Shown here in pieces: positions 45,584 through 55,032 of a stretch of DNA of 64,000 nt. The notes beneath the pieces were generated by a model. It had not been told where the DNA came from and did no database searches. It worked only from the letters and a program-made list of their open reading frames with translations. Numbering within the stretch: the first letter of the stretch is position 1; the number at the start of each line of letters is the position of its first letter. The position numbers were made by a program, and so were the translations under genes. The DNA is from Nostoc edaphicum CCNP1411 (lineage in GTDB: Bacteria > Cyanobacteriota > Cyanobacteriia > Cyanobacteriales > Nostocaceae). Where the stretch lies: contig NZ_CP054698.1 of the NCBI RefSeq assembly GCF_014023275.1, forward strand, positions 2,604,001 to 2,668,000, written 5' to 3'.

Positions 45584-47071
45584 CTACCGTGTATACACAA
45601 GTCGGATGTAAAGTAGGTGCAGAGGATTTTTGAGAAGCAAAAACTATGGATAATCCAATCTTAATTCACGCTTCGACGACACCAGGAACGGCATTTGGAG
45701 ACCCAAGGCTGATAAAAAGGGGGCAGCATTATACGAGGCGATTCGTAAGCACCAATCGATAAATATCCGGCAAATAAGTCGAAATTGGGCAGAACAGATG
45801 GGTTATTATCGGTTTTTGGAGAATGAAAACGTAACACTATCAGAACTAGTACGTAGCCTTTCGGATGATTGCGAGTTTCATCTGGCAAAACGACACGTAT
45901 TAGCGATTAGCGATACTAGCGAGATTAACTTGCAGTCTCATGCAGGTAGGCTGTCACCGCCAGGATTAGGAGTAGTAGGCAATAACACAGATGTCGGGTT
46001 TTATATCCATCCAACATTGGTATTAGATGGTGAGAGTGGATTTCCACTGGGGTTAAGCACAGTAAAACTGTGGAGCCGAGCTATAAACCATGCAGATAAA
46101 CATAACTCGTGACTATCAAAATTTACCAATTGAGGAGAAAGAATCTTACAAATGGTTAGCATCGGCAGAAAGTAGTAAGCGATGCTTTGAAGTGGGTGGA
46201 GCAAAAATGGTAACTCATATTGGCGACCGCGAATCGGATTTATTTGAGGAATTTGCAACTGTACCCAATAAAAACAATCATTTACTGATAAGAGCTTGCC
46301 AAGATCGTCGATTGTTAGGGCGGTCTGAATCACTATTCGACTACTTAAGTCAGCAGCCTTGTGAAGGTACTTATATAATTAACGTTCCCGCAGACTCACG
46401 TCGAAAGCGAATGCCAAGAGAAGCAATGCTTATTGTTTCGTTGTGGACAAGTTGAGATTCAACGCCCCGATAAATTAGGCGTTTTTGGCTATCCTCCTAG
46501 TGTTACCCTTTTTGCTGTTGAAGCTCTGGAAGTCCAACCACCCGCAGGACAAGAACCGATTCATTGGCGGTTGCTGACAACTCACGTTGTTGTCTGCTTG
46601 GAACAGGCACTGCGAGTCATTAAGTGGTACGGATGGCGATGGAAGATTGAACAACTTTTTGCCACTCTCAAAAAAGCTGGATTGAATATCGAAGCGACTC
46701 AGTTAGAGTCTAGTATTGCAATTCAACGCCTAACAATCCTTGCTTTGTCCGTAGCCGTGCGAACCTTACAAATGGTTGAGGGACGCGATAATACTCAACT
46801 TTCTGCCGAGCTTACCTTTTGTCAAAAGCAGCAGCAATGCTTATTAGGACTTCAATCTTCTGTTGAAGGCGATACCAAAAAATTACAAAATCCTTATCCA
46901 CGGGGTTGTTTGCCCTGGGCTACTTGGATCATTGCTCGACTTGGTGGATGGTCTGGTTATACCTCTGGTAGGCCTCCTGGAATGCCTACCCTTGTTCATG
47001 GTTTAAGACAATTTGAATCCATCTTTATCGGCTGGAAACTCGCTCTGGATGGACTTGTGTATACACGGTAG
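45584..47071 (+). mobile_element. Tn5-like (IS4-superfamily) insertion sequence, 1488 bp, inactive
   Basis: The terminal repeats CTACCGTGTATACACAAGTC (left) and its exact inverse (right) are 20 bp. The 11-bp direct repeat CCCCTTTGCAA flanks the element (45573-45583 and 47072-47082). The transposase stop codon TAG is formed by the right terminal repeat itself. The ends match the CTACGGTG small-element family at most positions, so this IS is a good candidate parent. Confidence 0.88.
45646..47071 (+). pseudogene. Tn5-like DDE transposase, frameshifted
   Basis: Three frame changes split the gene: near 45662, near 46105 and near 46432. The joined product has an N-terminal Tn5-type DNA-binding domain (RNWAEQMGYYRFLENENVT), the first catalytic region (ISDTSEINLQSH), the second (THIGDRESDLFEEF), and the YREK signature of IS4-type enzymes, Y-x2-R-x3-E-x6-K, in YGWRWKIEQLFATLK. 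Ends match the IS boundaries. It cannot be made as one protein unless the shifts are sequencing errors. Confidence 0.88.
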
Positions 47072-47299
47072 CCCCTTTGCAAGGGGAGGGTTAGGGTGGG
47101 GTAAAAAATATTTGATACATCAATCATGACTTTTCAAACATCCTCTAACCGCCAAAATGAATTTGACAGAGTACTAACCTGCAATTTTTGCGAAGGATAC
47201 GCAGACTCCAGGAACTTGAAACCATTATCATGTGGGTTTTGTCTGTATAGTCCCGAATTATATTCGCCCTTTGGTATTAATCATAATAAGTATGTTTTT

Positions 47300-48577
47300 T
47301 TAATCTGGGGTACTTATGATTGGAATTCTAATTGTAAACTCGGTTCCCATCCCCATTTGAGAATTCACTTCCAATGTACCATTGTGTTTTTCCAAAACTA
47401 TTTGATGGGCAATTGATAAGCCGAGTCCAGTGCCTTTACCGACAGGTTTTGTGGTAAACAAAGGCTCAAACAGCCTTTGTTTCACAGATTCAGGAATGCC
47501 GGTACCATTGTCTGCAATCCGAATTACAATCCATTGTTCGGAATCTACTTCTGTAGTAATCTGAATTTGAGGAATTTGATCACTGATTTTACCTAATATC
47601 AGAGCTTCATCAAGAGCATCAATTGCATTAGCTAGAATATTCATAAATACTTGATTCATCTGACCGAGATAGCAATTTATCTCTGGTATTATTCCATAAC
47701 TCTTAATAACTTCAATAGCAGGACGATCGCCATTACCTTTGAGGCGGTGCTGCAAAATCATTAATGTGCTATCCAGTCCTTGGTGCAAATCTGCAAGTAA
47801 TTTTTCATCACTATCCGAGCGGTAAAAGTTGCGTAGTGAGGTAGAAAGGTTTTGAATCCGTTCACTACCTAGCTTGAGTGAGTTCAGGATTTTTGTGATA
47901 TCTTCAAGAATAAATTCCAGATCCAATTCATCAATAGCAGTGCTAATTTTAGCTGTCGGGTTGGGATAATCTTGTTGATACAGTTGGATAATTTTACTTA
48001 TTCCTGCAAAATATTCCTCTAAAGGTGGAATATTGCTAGTGATAAAACTGAGAGGATTGTTGATTTCATGGGCGACACCAGCAATTAATTCTCCTAGTGT
48101 TGAGAGTTTCTCTTGCTGCACTAGTTGGACTTGGATTTGTTGCAAAGCAGCGGTGCGATCGCTCACTTGTTTTTCTAAAGATTCAGTCAGTTGTTTGACT
48201 TGTAAATGCACACGCACTCTTGCAATAACTTCCTCTTGGGCAAAGGGTTTGGGGATATAGTCTACTGCACCAAGAGAAAATCCCTTGGTTTTGCTCTCCG
48301 TATCTGCTAAGGCTGTGGTGAAAATAATGGGAATGTTTTGAGTAACAGGATTGGCTTTGAGGCGGCGACAGGTTTCAAATCCATCAATCCCAGGCATTTG
48401 TACATCCAGCAAAATTAACTCTGGTCGATTACGTTCTGCAAGAGCGATCGCAGTTTCTCCATCCACTGCAACACGAAAACGAAACCCCTCAATACTGAGC
48501 GCTTCGCACAGGACAGATAAATTTGTCGGATTATCATCCACAATCAAAAGAAATCCAGTATTTGAGGTCTTGAGCAT
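47300..48577 (-). CDS. Response-regulator/histidine-kinase hybrid (REC-HisKA-HATPase)
   Basis: 425 residues. A receiver domain (about 8-125) has the phosphorylatable Asp in ELILLDVQMPG and the lysine in DYIPKPF. A coiled linker (about 127-160) leads to a dimerisation helix with the phospho-acceptor His in GVAHEINNPLSF, and an ATPase domain with N (NILANAIDAL), G1 (ADNGTGIPE) and G2 (KGTGLGLSIA) boxes. It lacks a membrane helix. It likely receives phosphate from a partner kinase; the ethylene-receptor-like kinase, 30 bp upstream on the same strand, is the obvious candidate. Confidence 0.93.
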   Translation of the reverse strand: MLKTSNTGFLLIVDDNPTNLSVLCEALSIEGFRFRVAVDGETAIALAERNRPELILLDVQMPGIDGFETCRRLKANPVTQNIPIIFTTALADTESKTKGFSLGAVDYIPKPFAQEEVIARVRVHLQVKQLTESLEKQVSDRTAALQQIQVQLVQQEKLSTLGELIAGVAHEINNPLSFITSNIPPLEEYFAGISKIIQLYQQDYPNPTAKISTAIDELDLEFILEDITKILNSLKLGSERIQNLSTSLRNFYRSDSDEKLLADLHQGLDSTLMILQHRLKGNGDRPAIEVIKSYGIIPEINCYLGQMNQVFMNILANAIDALDEALILGKISDQIPQIQITTEVDSEQWIVIRIADNGTGIPESVKQRLFEPLFTTKPVGKGTGLGLSIAHQIVLEKHNGTLEVNSQMGMGTEFTIRIPIISTPD

Positions 48578-48607
48578 GATGGATTAAAAAGCGAAATTTG
48601 ATTCTAA

Positions 48608-50497
48608 TTAATTAATATGTTGTTGAATGAAACTTTCCAAACGTTTAAGTTGGAAATTACTAGCAAGCTGGATGATTTGCTCAGTAAAAGCACTAAGTTG
48701 CTCATCAGATGCAGAAAGTTGTTGAACTGATTCTAAAAGTAGTTGAATATCGCCGTCTTGTGCTAGTTCGAGTAACTGTTGTAAAATCTCATTACTAGGA
48801 GAAATCATCTTCTCTAGCTGATCGATACCACCTGCATCAGTTTTTTTGATTATGTCTGCTTTGCCATCAAAAATCCATTGCAGTTGTAAAAGTTTTCGTA
48901 ATAATTCCAGCAGGGCTTCAGCTTCTATAGGCTTTGGTAGAAATATATTTGCACCAGCATCAACACTCTTATACTGATCGGCTGCAAATACACTAGCTGA
49001 CGAAGCAATAACAGCAATCTTTTTAAATTGGTTAGACCAACGTAAACGTTTGATGAACTTAAATCCATCGCTTACAGGCATAACTAGGTCAGTGATAATC
49101 AAGTCTGGTTTATGAGCTATAGCTTGTTCCCATCCTTCCTGACCATGACTAGCTTCTACAACCCTAAACCCAACTGGCTCTAGTAAATTTACAATTACCG
49201 AACGGTTTTCCCATTTGTCATCCACAATCAAAATCGTGCGTTTTTGTCCTTGATAACCAATAATAGTTCCCTGCTCTATCACTCTGGAAACCTTTGCCCA
49301 ATCTTTAGATTCTGGCAATTGCACCTCAAACCAGAAAGTGCTACCTTTGCCAAGTTCACTCTGCACCTGAATTTGACCACCCATCAGTAAAATAATTTGT
49401 TGGCTGATGGCTAATCCTAAGCCAGTACCTTCACTTTGTCGTTTCTGATTTCCCACTTGCTCAAAGGGCTGGAAGATTTTCTGAGTTTGCTCAGGGGTTA
49501 TACCCGCGCCGGTATCTGCTATCTCAAAACGAATTTTGTAGTTTGTTATCTTTCCATCGGCGTCTAATTCTTGACTAATAACCTTAGCCTGGAAGCTAAC
49601 GCTACCTTCATGAGTAAATTTAATAGCATTACTCAGCAAGTTAATCAATACTTGTCGCAAGCGTTTTTCATCAGCATAAACGCCTGTTGGCAAATCAGGA
49701 TCTAAGTTGACATGAAATGCAATGACTTTTTGTTCCGCCTGGATACGGCAAATTTCAACCACACTATCTATAAAAGCAGGAAAGTAGAAACCAACACGAT
49801 TCAATTCCAGTTTCCGGGCTTCAATTTTGGAGAGATCCAGGACATCATTAATCAAGGTTAATAGATGAGAGCCACATTGGTAAATAATGCTGACTCCTTT
49901 GCGTCCTTTCTCGCTTAAAGATTCTGTGCGTTGGAGAATTTGTGTATAACCCAAAATGCCATTAAGAGGTGTACGTAATTCATGGCTCATATTGGCAAGA
50001 AATTCACTTTTTGCTTGGCTAGCATTTTGAGCAACTTCCTCAGCTTTACGCAGTTCTTGCTCTATACGCTTGCGCTGCACAATTTCACTTGTGAGCACTC
50101 GATTAATTGCTTCTAACTGGGCAGGGCTAGGCAATGTTAGAGCTTGAGGCATGAGATAAAATAAGGCAAAAGCTGTATATATTGAAATAATCGCAGTTAA
50201 AGCTTTGAGACTACCTGCAACCCAGTAATCTGGATGCCAAAGCGTCCAAATGTCTATCAAGTGTCCAGTTCCGCAAGCAATGATAAAAGCACCAAATAAT
50301 ACAAAGACTCCATTAAAAGGAACGTCTTGGCGTTTGGAAATAAAATAGATCAGTAGGAAGGGAATAGAATAATAGGCGAGTGCGATCGTGGCATCAGAAA
50401 TAATGTGTAACCAAACTAGCCCCGTTTGCCAGAGATAACAATGTCCGTGGGGAATAAAACCAATTGAGTGCAAAGGATATTTTAAAAGTGTCAACAT
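48608..50497 (-). CDS. Hybrid histidine kinase with ethylene-binding (ETR1-like) membrane domain
   Basis: About 629 residues from MLTLLKYPLHSIGFIPHGHC. Three membrane helices at the N-terminus match the ETR1 sensor: ISDATIALAYYSIPFLLIYF carries the conserved Asp, and FGAFIIACGTGHLIDIWTLW carries the Cys and His that bind copper(I) and ethylene in ETR1. There is no GAF or phytochrome domain. A kinase core follows (SHELRTPLNGILGY, NLLSNAIKFT, ADTGAGI, GTGLGLAIS), then a receiver domain (DLIITDLVMP) and a C-terminal helical tail. The start at 50497 is preferred to 50551. It is likely co-transcribed with the downstream hybrid kinase. Confidence 0.9.
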   Translation of the reverse strand: MLTLLKYPLHSIGFIPHGHCYLWQTGLVWLHIISDATIALAYYSIPFLLIYFISKRQDVPFNGVFVLFGAFIIACGTGHLIDIWTLWHPDYWVAGSLKALTAIISIYTAFALFYLMPQALTLPSPAQLEAINRVLTSEIVQRKRIEQELRKAEEVAQNASQAKSEFLANMSHELRTPLNGILGYTQILQRTESLSEKGRKGVSIIYQCGSHLLTLINDVLDLSKIEARKLELNRVGFYFPAFIDSVVEICRIQAEQKVIAFHVNLDPDLPTGVYADEKRLRQVLINLLSNAIKFTHEGSVSFQAKVISQELDADGKITNYKIRFEIADTGAGITPEQTQKIFQPFEQVGNQKRQSEGTGLGLAISQQIILLMGGQIQVQSELGKGSTFWFEVQLPESKDWAKVSRVIEQGTIIGYQGQKRTILIVDDKWENRSVIVNLLEPVGFRVVEASHGQEGWEQAIAHKPDLIITDLVMPVSDGFKFIKRLRWSNQFKKIAVIASSASVFAADQYKSVDAGANIFLPKPIEAEALLELLRKLLQLQWIFDGKADIIKKTDAGGIDQLEKMISPSNEILQQLLELAQDGDIQLLLESVQQLSASDEQLSAFTEQIIQLASNFQLKRLESFIQQHIN

Positions 50498-50585
50498 GAT
50501 TTTAAAGGTTACTGGATTTGCAATATATACCTCTAATCTCAGTATTCCCAAATCATCAAGTAGTAAGCTTAGTTCTCAGCAATCT

Positions 50586-50831
50586 GACTAATTTACTTGC
50601 AAAATGCGCGGATGGGTAGGTGTACAAAATGAGAAGGGGCAAAAAAAGCTGCACACTCTATCTATACAAGACTTTGAGGGCAATGGTACTCTGAAAACAT
50701 CCGCGCACCTTATGGGGACTGGTTTTCAGCGATTTGCATCTTATGCTATGACTATTCCCTGTGTTATGATTCATTCATTCGCGTAACTGCACCTTGAAAA
50801 TCAAATACAGCAGCGCTTTCAGACGCCAGCT
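50586..50831 (+). promoter_or_regulatory. CRISPR leader of array 2
   Basis: A close copy of the leader at 43511-43759, sharing GCGCGGATGGGTAGGTGTAC, CTTATGGG(A/G)ACTGGTTTTC and the final CCTTGAAAA(C/T)CAAATACAGC. The inverted pair TGCGCGGATG (50605-50614) and CATCCGCGCA (50698-50707) is kept. A 60-codon frame here is the counterpart of the frame in leader 1 and is not a gene. Confidence 0.85.
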
Positions 50832-52528
50832 ATTGCAATTCAACAAAATCCCTATTAGGGATTGAAACATCAAAGCAGTTGAAGATATCTCAAATTCTGC
50901 AAAATTGCAATTCAACAAAATCCCTATTAGGGATTGAAACAGCGCTTCGACTAATCCCTCTCGATCCGCCAAGGGCATATTGCAATTCAACAAAATCCCT
51001 ATTAGGGATTGAAACACAAGAAGAAAATCGGATACTGAAAGCAGCCCAATTGCAATTCAACAAAATCCCTATTAGGGATTGAAACGCCTCTCCTATTGCT
51101 GGAGGAGCCGCGATCACCCTGAATTGCAATTCAACAAAATCCCTATTAGGGATTGAAACTGTGCATTCCAGTTTGTTGAACAGGTCGATAAGAATTGCAA
51201 TTCAACAAAATCCCTATTAGGGATTGAAACAGGTTACTCTGAAGCCGTTGAAAATCAACTTCAATATTGCAATTCAACAAAATCCCTATTAGGGATTGAA
51301 ACTCAAGTCGATCAAGAGACAAAAGACCTATTTTTAGAATTGCAATTCAACAAAATCCCTATTAGGGATTGAAACATCCAACAATACCGAAAATACCAAT
51401 ATTTATATTGCAATTGCAATTCAACAAAATCCCTATTAGGGATTGAAACCCTAAATTGGCATAGGAACCATTGAAAGTGGTAAAATTGCAATTCAACAAA
51501 ATCCCTATTAGGGATTGAAACATTCGCGGAGCAGGGCTTAATGCTGATACTTGCGGAGCGCTAATTGCAATTCAACAAAATCCCTATTAGGGATTGAAAC
51601 GCAGGTTCTACTATTGGTTTAATTGGTGCTGGCGATTGCAATTCAACAAAATCCCTATTAGGGATTGAAACGGCAACATCCCCACTGGATTATCAGGAAT
51701 CTGGATTGCAATTCAACAAAATCCCTATTAGGGATTGAAACTGAGCTTACTCGTTATCCCGTAGATTCTTTGAAATTGCAATTCAACAAAATCCCTATTA
51801 GGGATTGAAACAAGAAATCGACGGGAGTTCCAAATATTTGAGTGAATTGCAATTCAACAAAATCCCTATTAGGGATTGAAACTCAGGAGTAGCTTTCTCT
51901 ATGTGATTCATATTGTCATTGCAATTCAACAAAATCCCTATTAGGGATTGAAACAAACCATAGCTCTAAACCGGAGATGGGGGTATCTATTGCAATTCAA
52001 CAAAATCCCTATTAGGGATTGAAACGGGTTTGACTGGGTGCTTGATGCTTACTCCCCATATTGCAATTCAACAAAATCCCTATTAGGGATTGAAACAGGG
52101 CGCTTGTATGGCTATTGCTAGAGTTAAGCATTATTGCAATTCAACAAAATCCCTATTAGGGATTGAAACAACCCCGGACAACGTAGGAACCCAATCGAGC
52201 GAATATTGCAATTCAACAAAATCCCTATTAGGGATTGAAACCATATTGTGGAATAGGGCAAGTAGTGCTAACAACATATTGCAATTCAACAAAATCCCTA
52301 TTAGGGATTGAAACTTGTAAATGTTAAGGTCGAAAACATCGAAAAAGAATTGCAATTCAACAAAATCCCTATTAGGGATTGAAACTCAGATAATTTAGCA
52401 GTGGCCATAAACAAGCAACATTGCAATTCAACAAAATCCCTATTAGGGATTGAAACAAAACCCGAACGATCGGCATTAATCCAGCCCTGAGATTGCAATT
52501 CAACAAAATCCCTATTAGGGATTGAAAC
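50832..52528 (+). CRISPR. CRISPR array 2: 24 complete 37-nt repeats
   Basis: The repeat is ATTGCAATTCAACAAAATCC + CTATTAGGGATTGAAAC, which differs from array 1 at position 12 only (A instead of T). Copies start at 50832, 50904, 50979, 51049 and so on to 52492 (ending 52528). The 23 spacers are 33-42 nt. All 24 repeats appear identical; one junction near 51410 has a doubled ATTGCAATTGCAATT edge. The array ends without a degenerate repeat. No cas gene follows: dusB is next. Confidence 0.99.
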
Positions 52529-52634
52529 AAGCTTGTTAAATTTGTCCAAATAAAATAAGGTAGCAGTATCTAAGCGATCGCGTCACTTTTCGGAATCACC
52601 AATATCATCCCAAGCTAATGGTAAAATCAATTTT

Positions 52635-53690
52635 CTAAAGCATTACCAAACTACCTTCTGCTTCTTCTTCAAGTTCATAACCATTAGCCAGTTTTTCAAT
52701 TGCTTGGTCAATCATTGCCAAACCTTGATCTACTTTTTCAACTAAACTTAGCTGTCCTCGCAGTTCGGCAGCACCAACGAAACCCTTAGCATACCAAGTC
52801 ATGTGCTTACGGGCTTGACGCACGCCGCGATCGCCTTTATATTCCCACAAGGCTTGTAAATGATCTCTTGCACATTCCAACCGCTGAATCGGGGTAGGTT
52901 TCGGTAATATTTCCCCAGTTTTCAGGAAATGATCAATTTCTCCCACCAAAAACGGATAACCCAAAGTTCCACGAGAACACATAACGCCATCAGCGCCAGT
53001 TTGTTCTAAACATCTCACCGCCGCTTCAACAGAAAAAATATCTCCATTCCCAATTACTGGGATAGAAAGCACTTCTTTTACACGGGTAATCCATTCCCAA
53101 CGAGCATTGCCATTGTATCCTTGGGCGCGGGTGCGTCCATGTACCGTAATCATCTTTGCCCCGGCATCTTCCATTCGCTTGGCAAAGTCGAGAATAGTAA
53201 TTTCGTTATCATTCCAGCCAATGCGGGTTTTTACTGTCACAGGTACATCAACAGCTTTTACCACTTCCCGCACAATTGCTTCTGCTATTTCTGGTTGGCG
53301 CAACAACGAAGAACCACCACCATTTTTAGTGATTTTATTAACTGGACAACCCATATTAATATCAACAGTATCAGCACCTTCTGCAACTGCTTTGATTGCT
53401 GCTTCTGCTAGGAAATCTGGACGACAATCAAATAGTTGAACGCTAATTGGGCGTTCGTTGGGGTCTACCTCCATGATTTTGGGTAACTGCTTGACATAAT
53501 GCAATCCTGTAGCATTCACCATTTCGGTATACATCATGGAATCTGGGGCATAGCGACGCACCAGACGGCGAAACACCATATCTGTAACCCCAGATAGAGG
53601 CGACTGGAGAACCCGACTTTTTACCTCGAAGGAGCCAATTTTGAGGGGTTGGGAAAGTCTAGCTTGGAGAATGGGAGACAGGGAAATCAT
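52635..53690 (-). CDS. dusB: tRNA-dihydrouridine synthase
   Basis: 351 residues, an FMN enzyme that reduces uridines in tRNA D-loops. A TIM barrel carries PLSGVTDMVFRRLVRRYAPD, the catalytic cysteine in NMGCPVNKITKNGGGSSLL, the ARAQGYNGNARW block and VIGNGDIFS. It is the DusB/NifR3 branch by overall pattern. Convergent to the end of CRISPR array 2. Confidence 0.94.
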   Translation of the reverse strand: MISLSPILQARLSQPLKIGSFEVKSRVLQSPLSGVTDMVFRRLVRRYAPDSMMYTEMVNATGLHYVKQLPKIMEVDPNERPISVQLFDCRPDFLAEAAIKAVAEGADTVDINMGCPVNKITKNGGGSSLLRQPEIAEAIVREVVKAVDVPVTVKTRIGWNDNEITILDFAKRMEDAGAKMITVHGRTRAQGYNGNARWEWITRVKEVLSIPVIGNGDIFSVEAAVRCLEQTGADGVMCSRGTLGYPFLVGEIDHFLKTGEILPKPTPIQRLECARDHLQALWEYKGDRGVRQARKHMTWYAKGFVGAAELRGQLSLVEKVDQGLAMIDQAIEKLANGYELEEEAEGSLVML

Positions 53691-53770
53691 AGAAAAAATT
53701 AAAAATTGTGCGGATAAAAAATAGCAGGAATCTTTAGAGAGAGGGATTTGTGATCAGTGCTAATTGTCGG

Positions 53771-54592
53771 TTACGTATCCTGACTTGGAGGTTGTTTTTG
53801 CATTTCTTGCTGAATCTCTTCTAGACTCAAACCTAACTCTTTCGCTGTTTCTTCAAAACTCAATCCCAATCTCAACAACAAAGGTATCATTCTCAACTTT
53901 TCTTCACGCGCTCCTTCTTGTTTACCTTCTTGCTTGCCTTCTTGCTTGCCTTCTTGATAAACTCGTGTTTTTTTCAAATCACTTAACCCAAACATACCTT
54001 CAATCTCCTCTCGACTCATTGCCGGAAACTTGTAAACCAAAATTGTCTCTATCAATTCTAGTAACTGCCGCCGTTGTGGTTCAATGTTGATTTCTTGCTG
54101 GGTTCTGTCTATTAACTGCCTAGCAGCGATAATAGCTGTCTCCTCTTCATCAACGACTAATTTCATCGTAGCAATTCCAACTGGCAGCAATGCTGTTTCA
54201 CCTAGTTCATTGAGATAAATGCGACTGATGCGCTGGCTAGTGAAAAATTCGCTGTAATTCTTGATATCTGCTGTATCTAGACTGCGATTGGGATAAATAA
54301 CTACTCCTCGCCAAGAATTTTTAGGTTTATTTTGGCGTAAGTATAAAGAAATTTCTGAAAATAGGCGTGAATAAATTTCTGTGTCGGTTTGAAACTGGAC
54401 TTCAACAAAGTAAATCGGATTTTCTTCTCCTTGTGTTGGGAGAAAAACACCATCTATACGGAAGGCAGTTTGCTTGATTTCAATTGAGGAGAATTGATAA
54501 GTCTCTGCGGTTTGGGGTGGATTACCAATTAATTCAAAAAAGATGCCAGGAAGTTCTTGAAAAAGGCGATAAAAAATGCTGTCAGTTTTCAC
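53771..54592 (-). CDS. Rpn-family (DUF2887) PD-(D/E)XK-type protein
   Basis: 273 residues. The N-terminal half has nuclease-fold features typical of the DUF2887/Rpn group: FRIDGVFLPTQ, then IYFVEVQFQTD (the D...ExQ core), and later YSRLFSEISLYL. The C-terminal region carries four-residue tandem repeats (EGKQEGKQEGKQEGAREEK) followed by a helix-rich tail. Related proteins are called recombination-promoting nucleases or putative transposases; they are abundant and variable in cyanobacteria. Confidence 0.85.
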   Translation of the reverse strand: MKTDSIFYRLFQELPGIFFELIGNPPQTAETYQFSSIEIKQTAFRIDGVFLPTQGEENPIYFVEVQFQTDTEIYSRLFSEISLYLRQNKPKNSWRGVVIYPNRSLDTADIKNYSEFFTSQRISRIYLNELGETALLPVGIATMKLVVDEEETAIIAARQLIDRTQQEINIEPQRRQLLELIETILVYKFPAMSREEIEGMFGLSDLKKTRVYQEGKQEGKQEGKQEGAREEKLRMIPLLLRLGLSFEETAKELGLSLEEIQQEMQKQPPSQDT

Positions 54593-55032
54593 GCTTGATG
54601 TATTGCGGTGATTTAACCAGTTAGATTTTACCGTAAAATAGCTAGCAACAAATTTTGTTCAATTAGAGAATGTTTTAAAAGTTCTCTAAGACTACTGAGT
54701 TTTATTTTCAGCCTTAAAAAAGTCACAAAAAACGCCGAGACTAAAAATATCTAACAAAAATCTTTTTTTAAATAAGTGGAACTCACGTTAATTTATCAAG
54801 AAAGGCAGTCTTGCTGGAGGAAAACTGCCCTCTCTCAAGTACCGCGACTAAAGGAGTCTTATTCAGGAAGAGTCTGAATCCCCTACTGATTTACTCCTTC
54901 TGCCTCCTGCCTTCTTTTTCAATACTCTGTATTAAAAATCGCCAATCGGTCAATATTGTGAGTAATATTATCGACATAATACTCTCTAAGAGTATAAGAA
55001 TTTATTGATACTTCTAAGGAGTCGTGTTAAAG
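54593..55032. other. Intergenic region with short repeats
   Basis: 440 bp, AT-rich, with no gene. It includes a CTGCCTCC STRR scrap (about 54900-54912) and a GAGTCTGAATCCCC block related to the one near 2307. An AAGGAG ribosome-binding site at 55016 marks the start of the next gene. Confidence 0.5.

Larger units (their letters stand above)
45378..47148. mobile_element. Nested insertion region after array 1
   Basis: The layers from outside in are: imperfect inverted ends GGTTGTTTGAAAAGTC (about 45425) and GACTTTTCAAACATCC (about 47128); a CTACGGTG-family small element starting at about 45495 (CTACGGTAGTACACACAAGT, then ACCCCCCTTAATCCCC) and resuming at 47072 (CCCCTTTGCAAGGGGAGGGT, then TAGGGTGGGGT); and inside it a Tn5-like IS. 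The GAGACGGCGATTTATCGCGTCTC palindrome core at about 45394 belongs to the CAATAC family. The outermost sequence begins inside the truncated last CRISPR repeat. Confidence 0.65.

Noticed and set aside
46433..47071. Intact small transposase
   Set aside because: It is only the C-terminal part (YREK region) of a Tn5-like transposase with three frame changes upstream.
43460..54600. cas genes near the arrays
   Set aside because: Every frame between and beside the arrays was assigned to kinases, IS, dusB or an Rpn protein. The Rpn protein has a nuclease-like fold but belongs to DUF2887, not to a Cas family.
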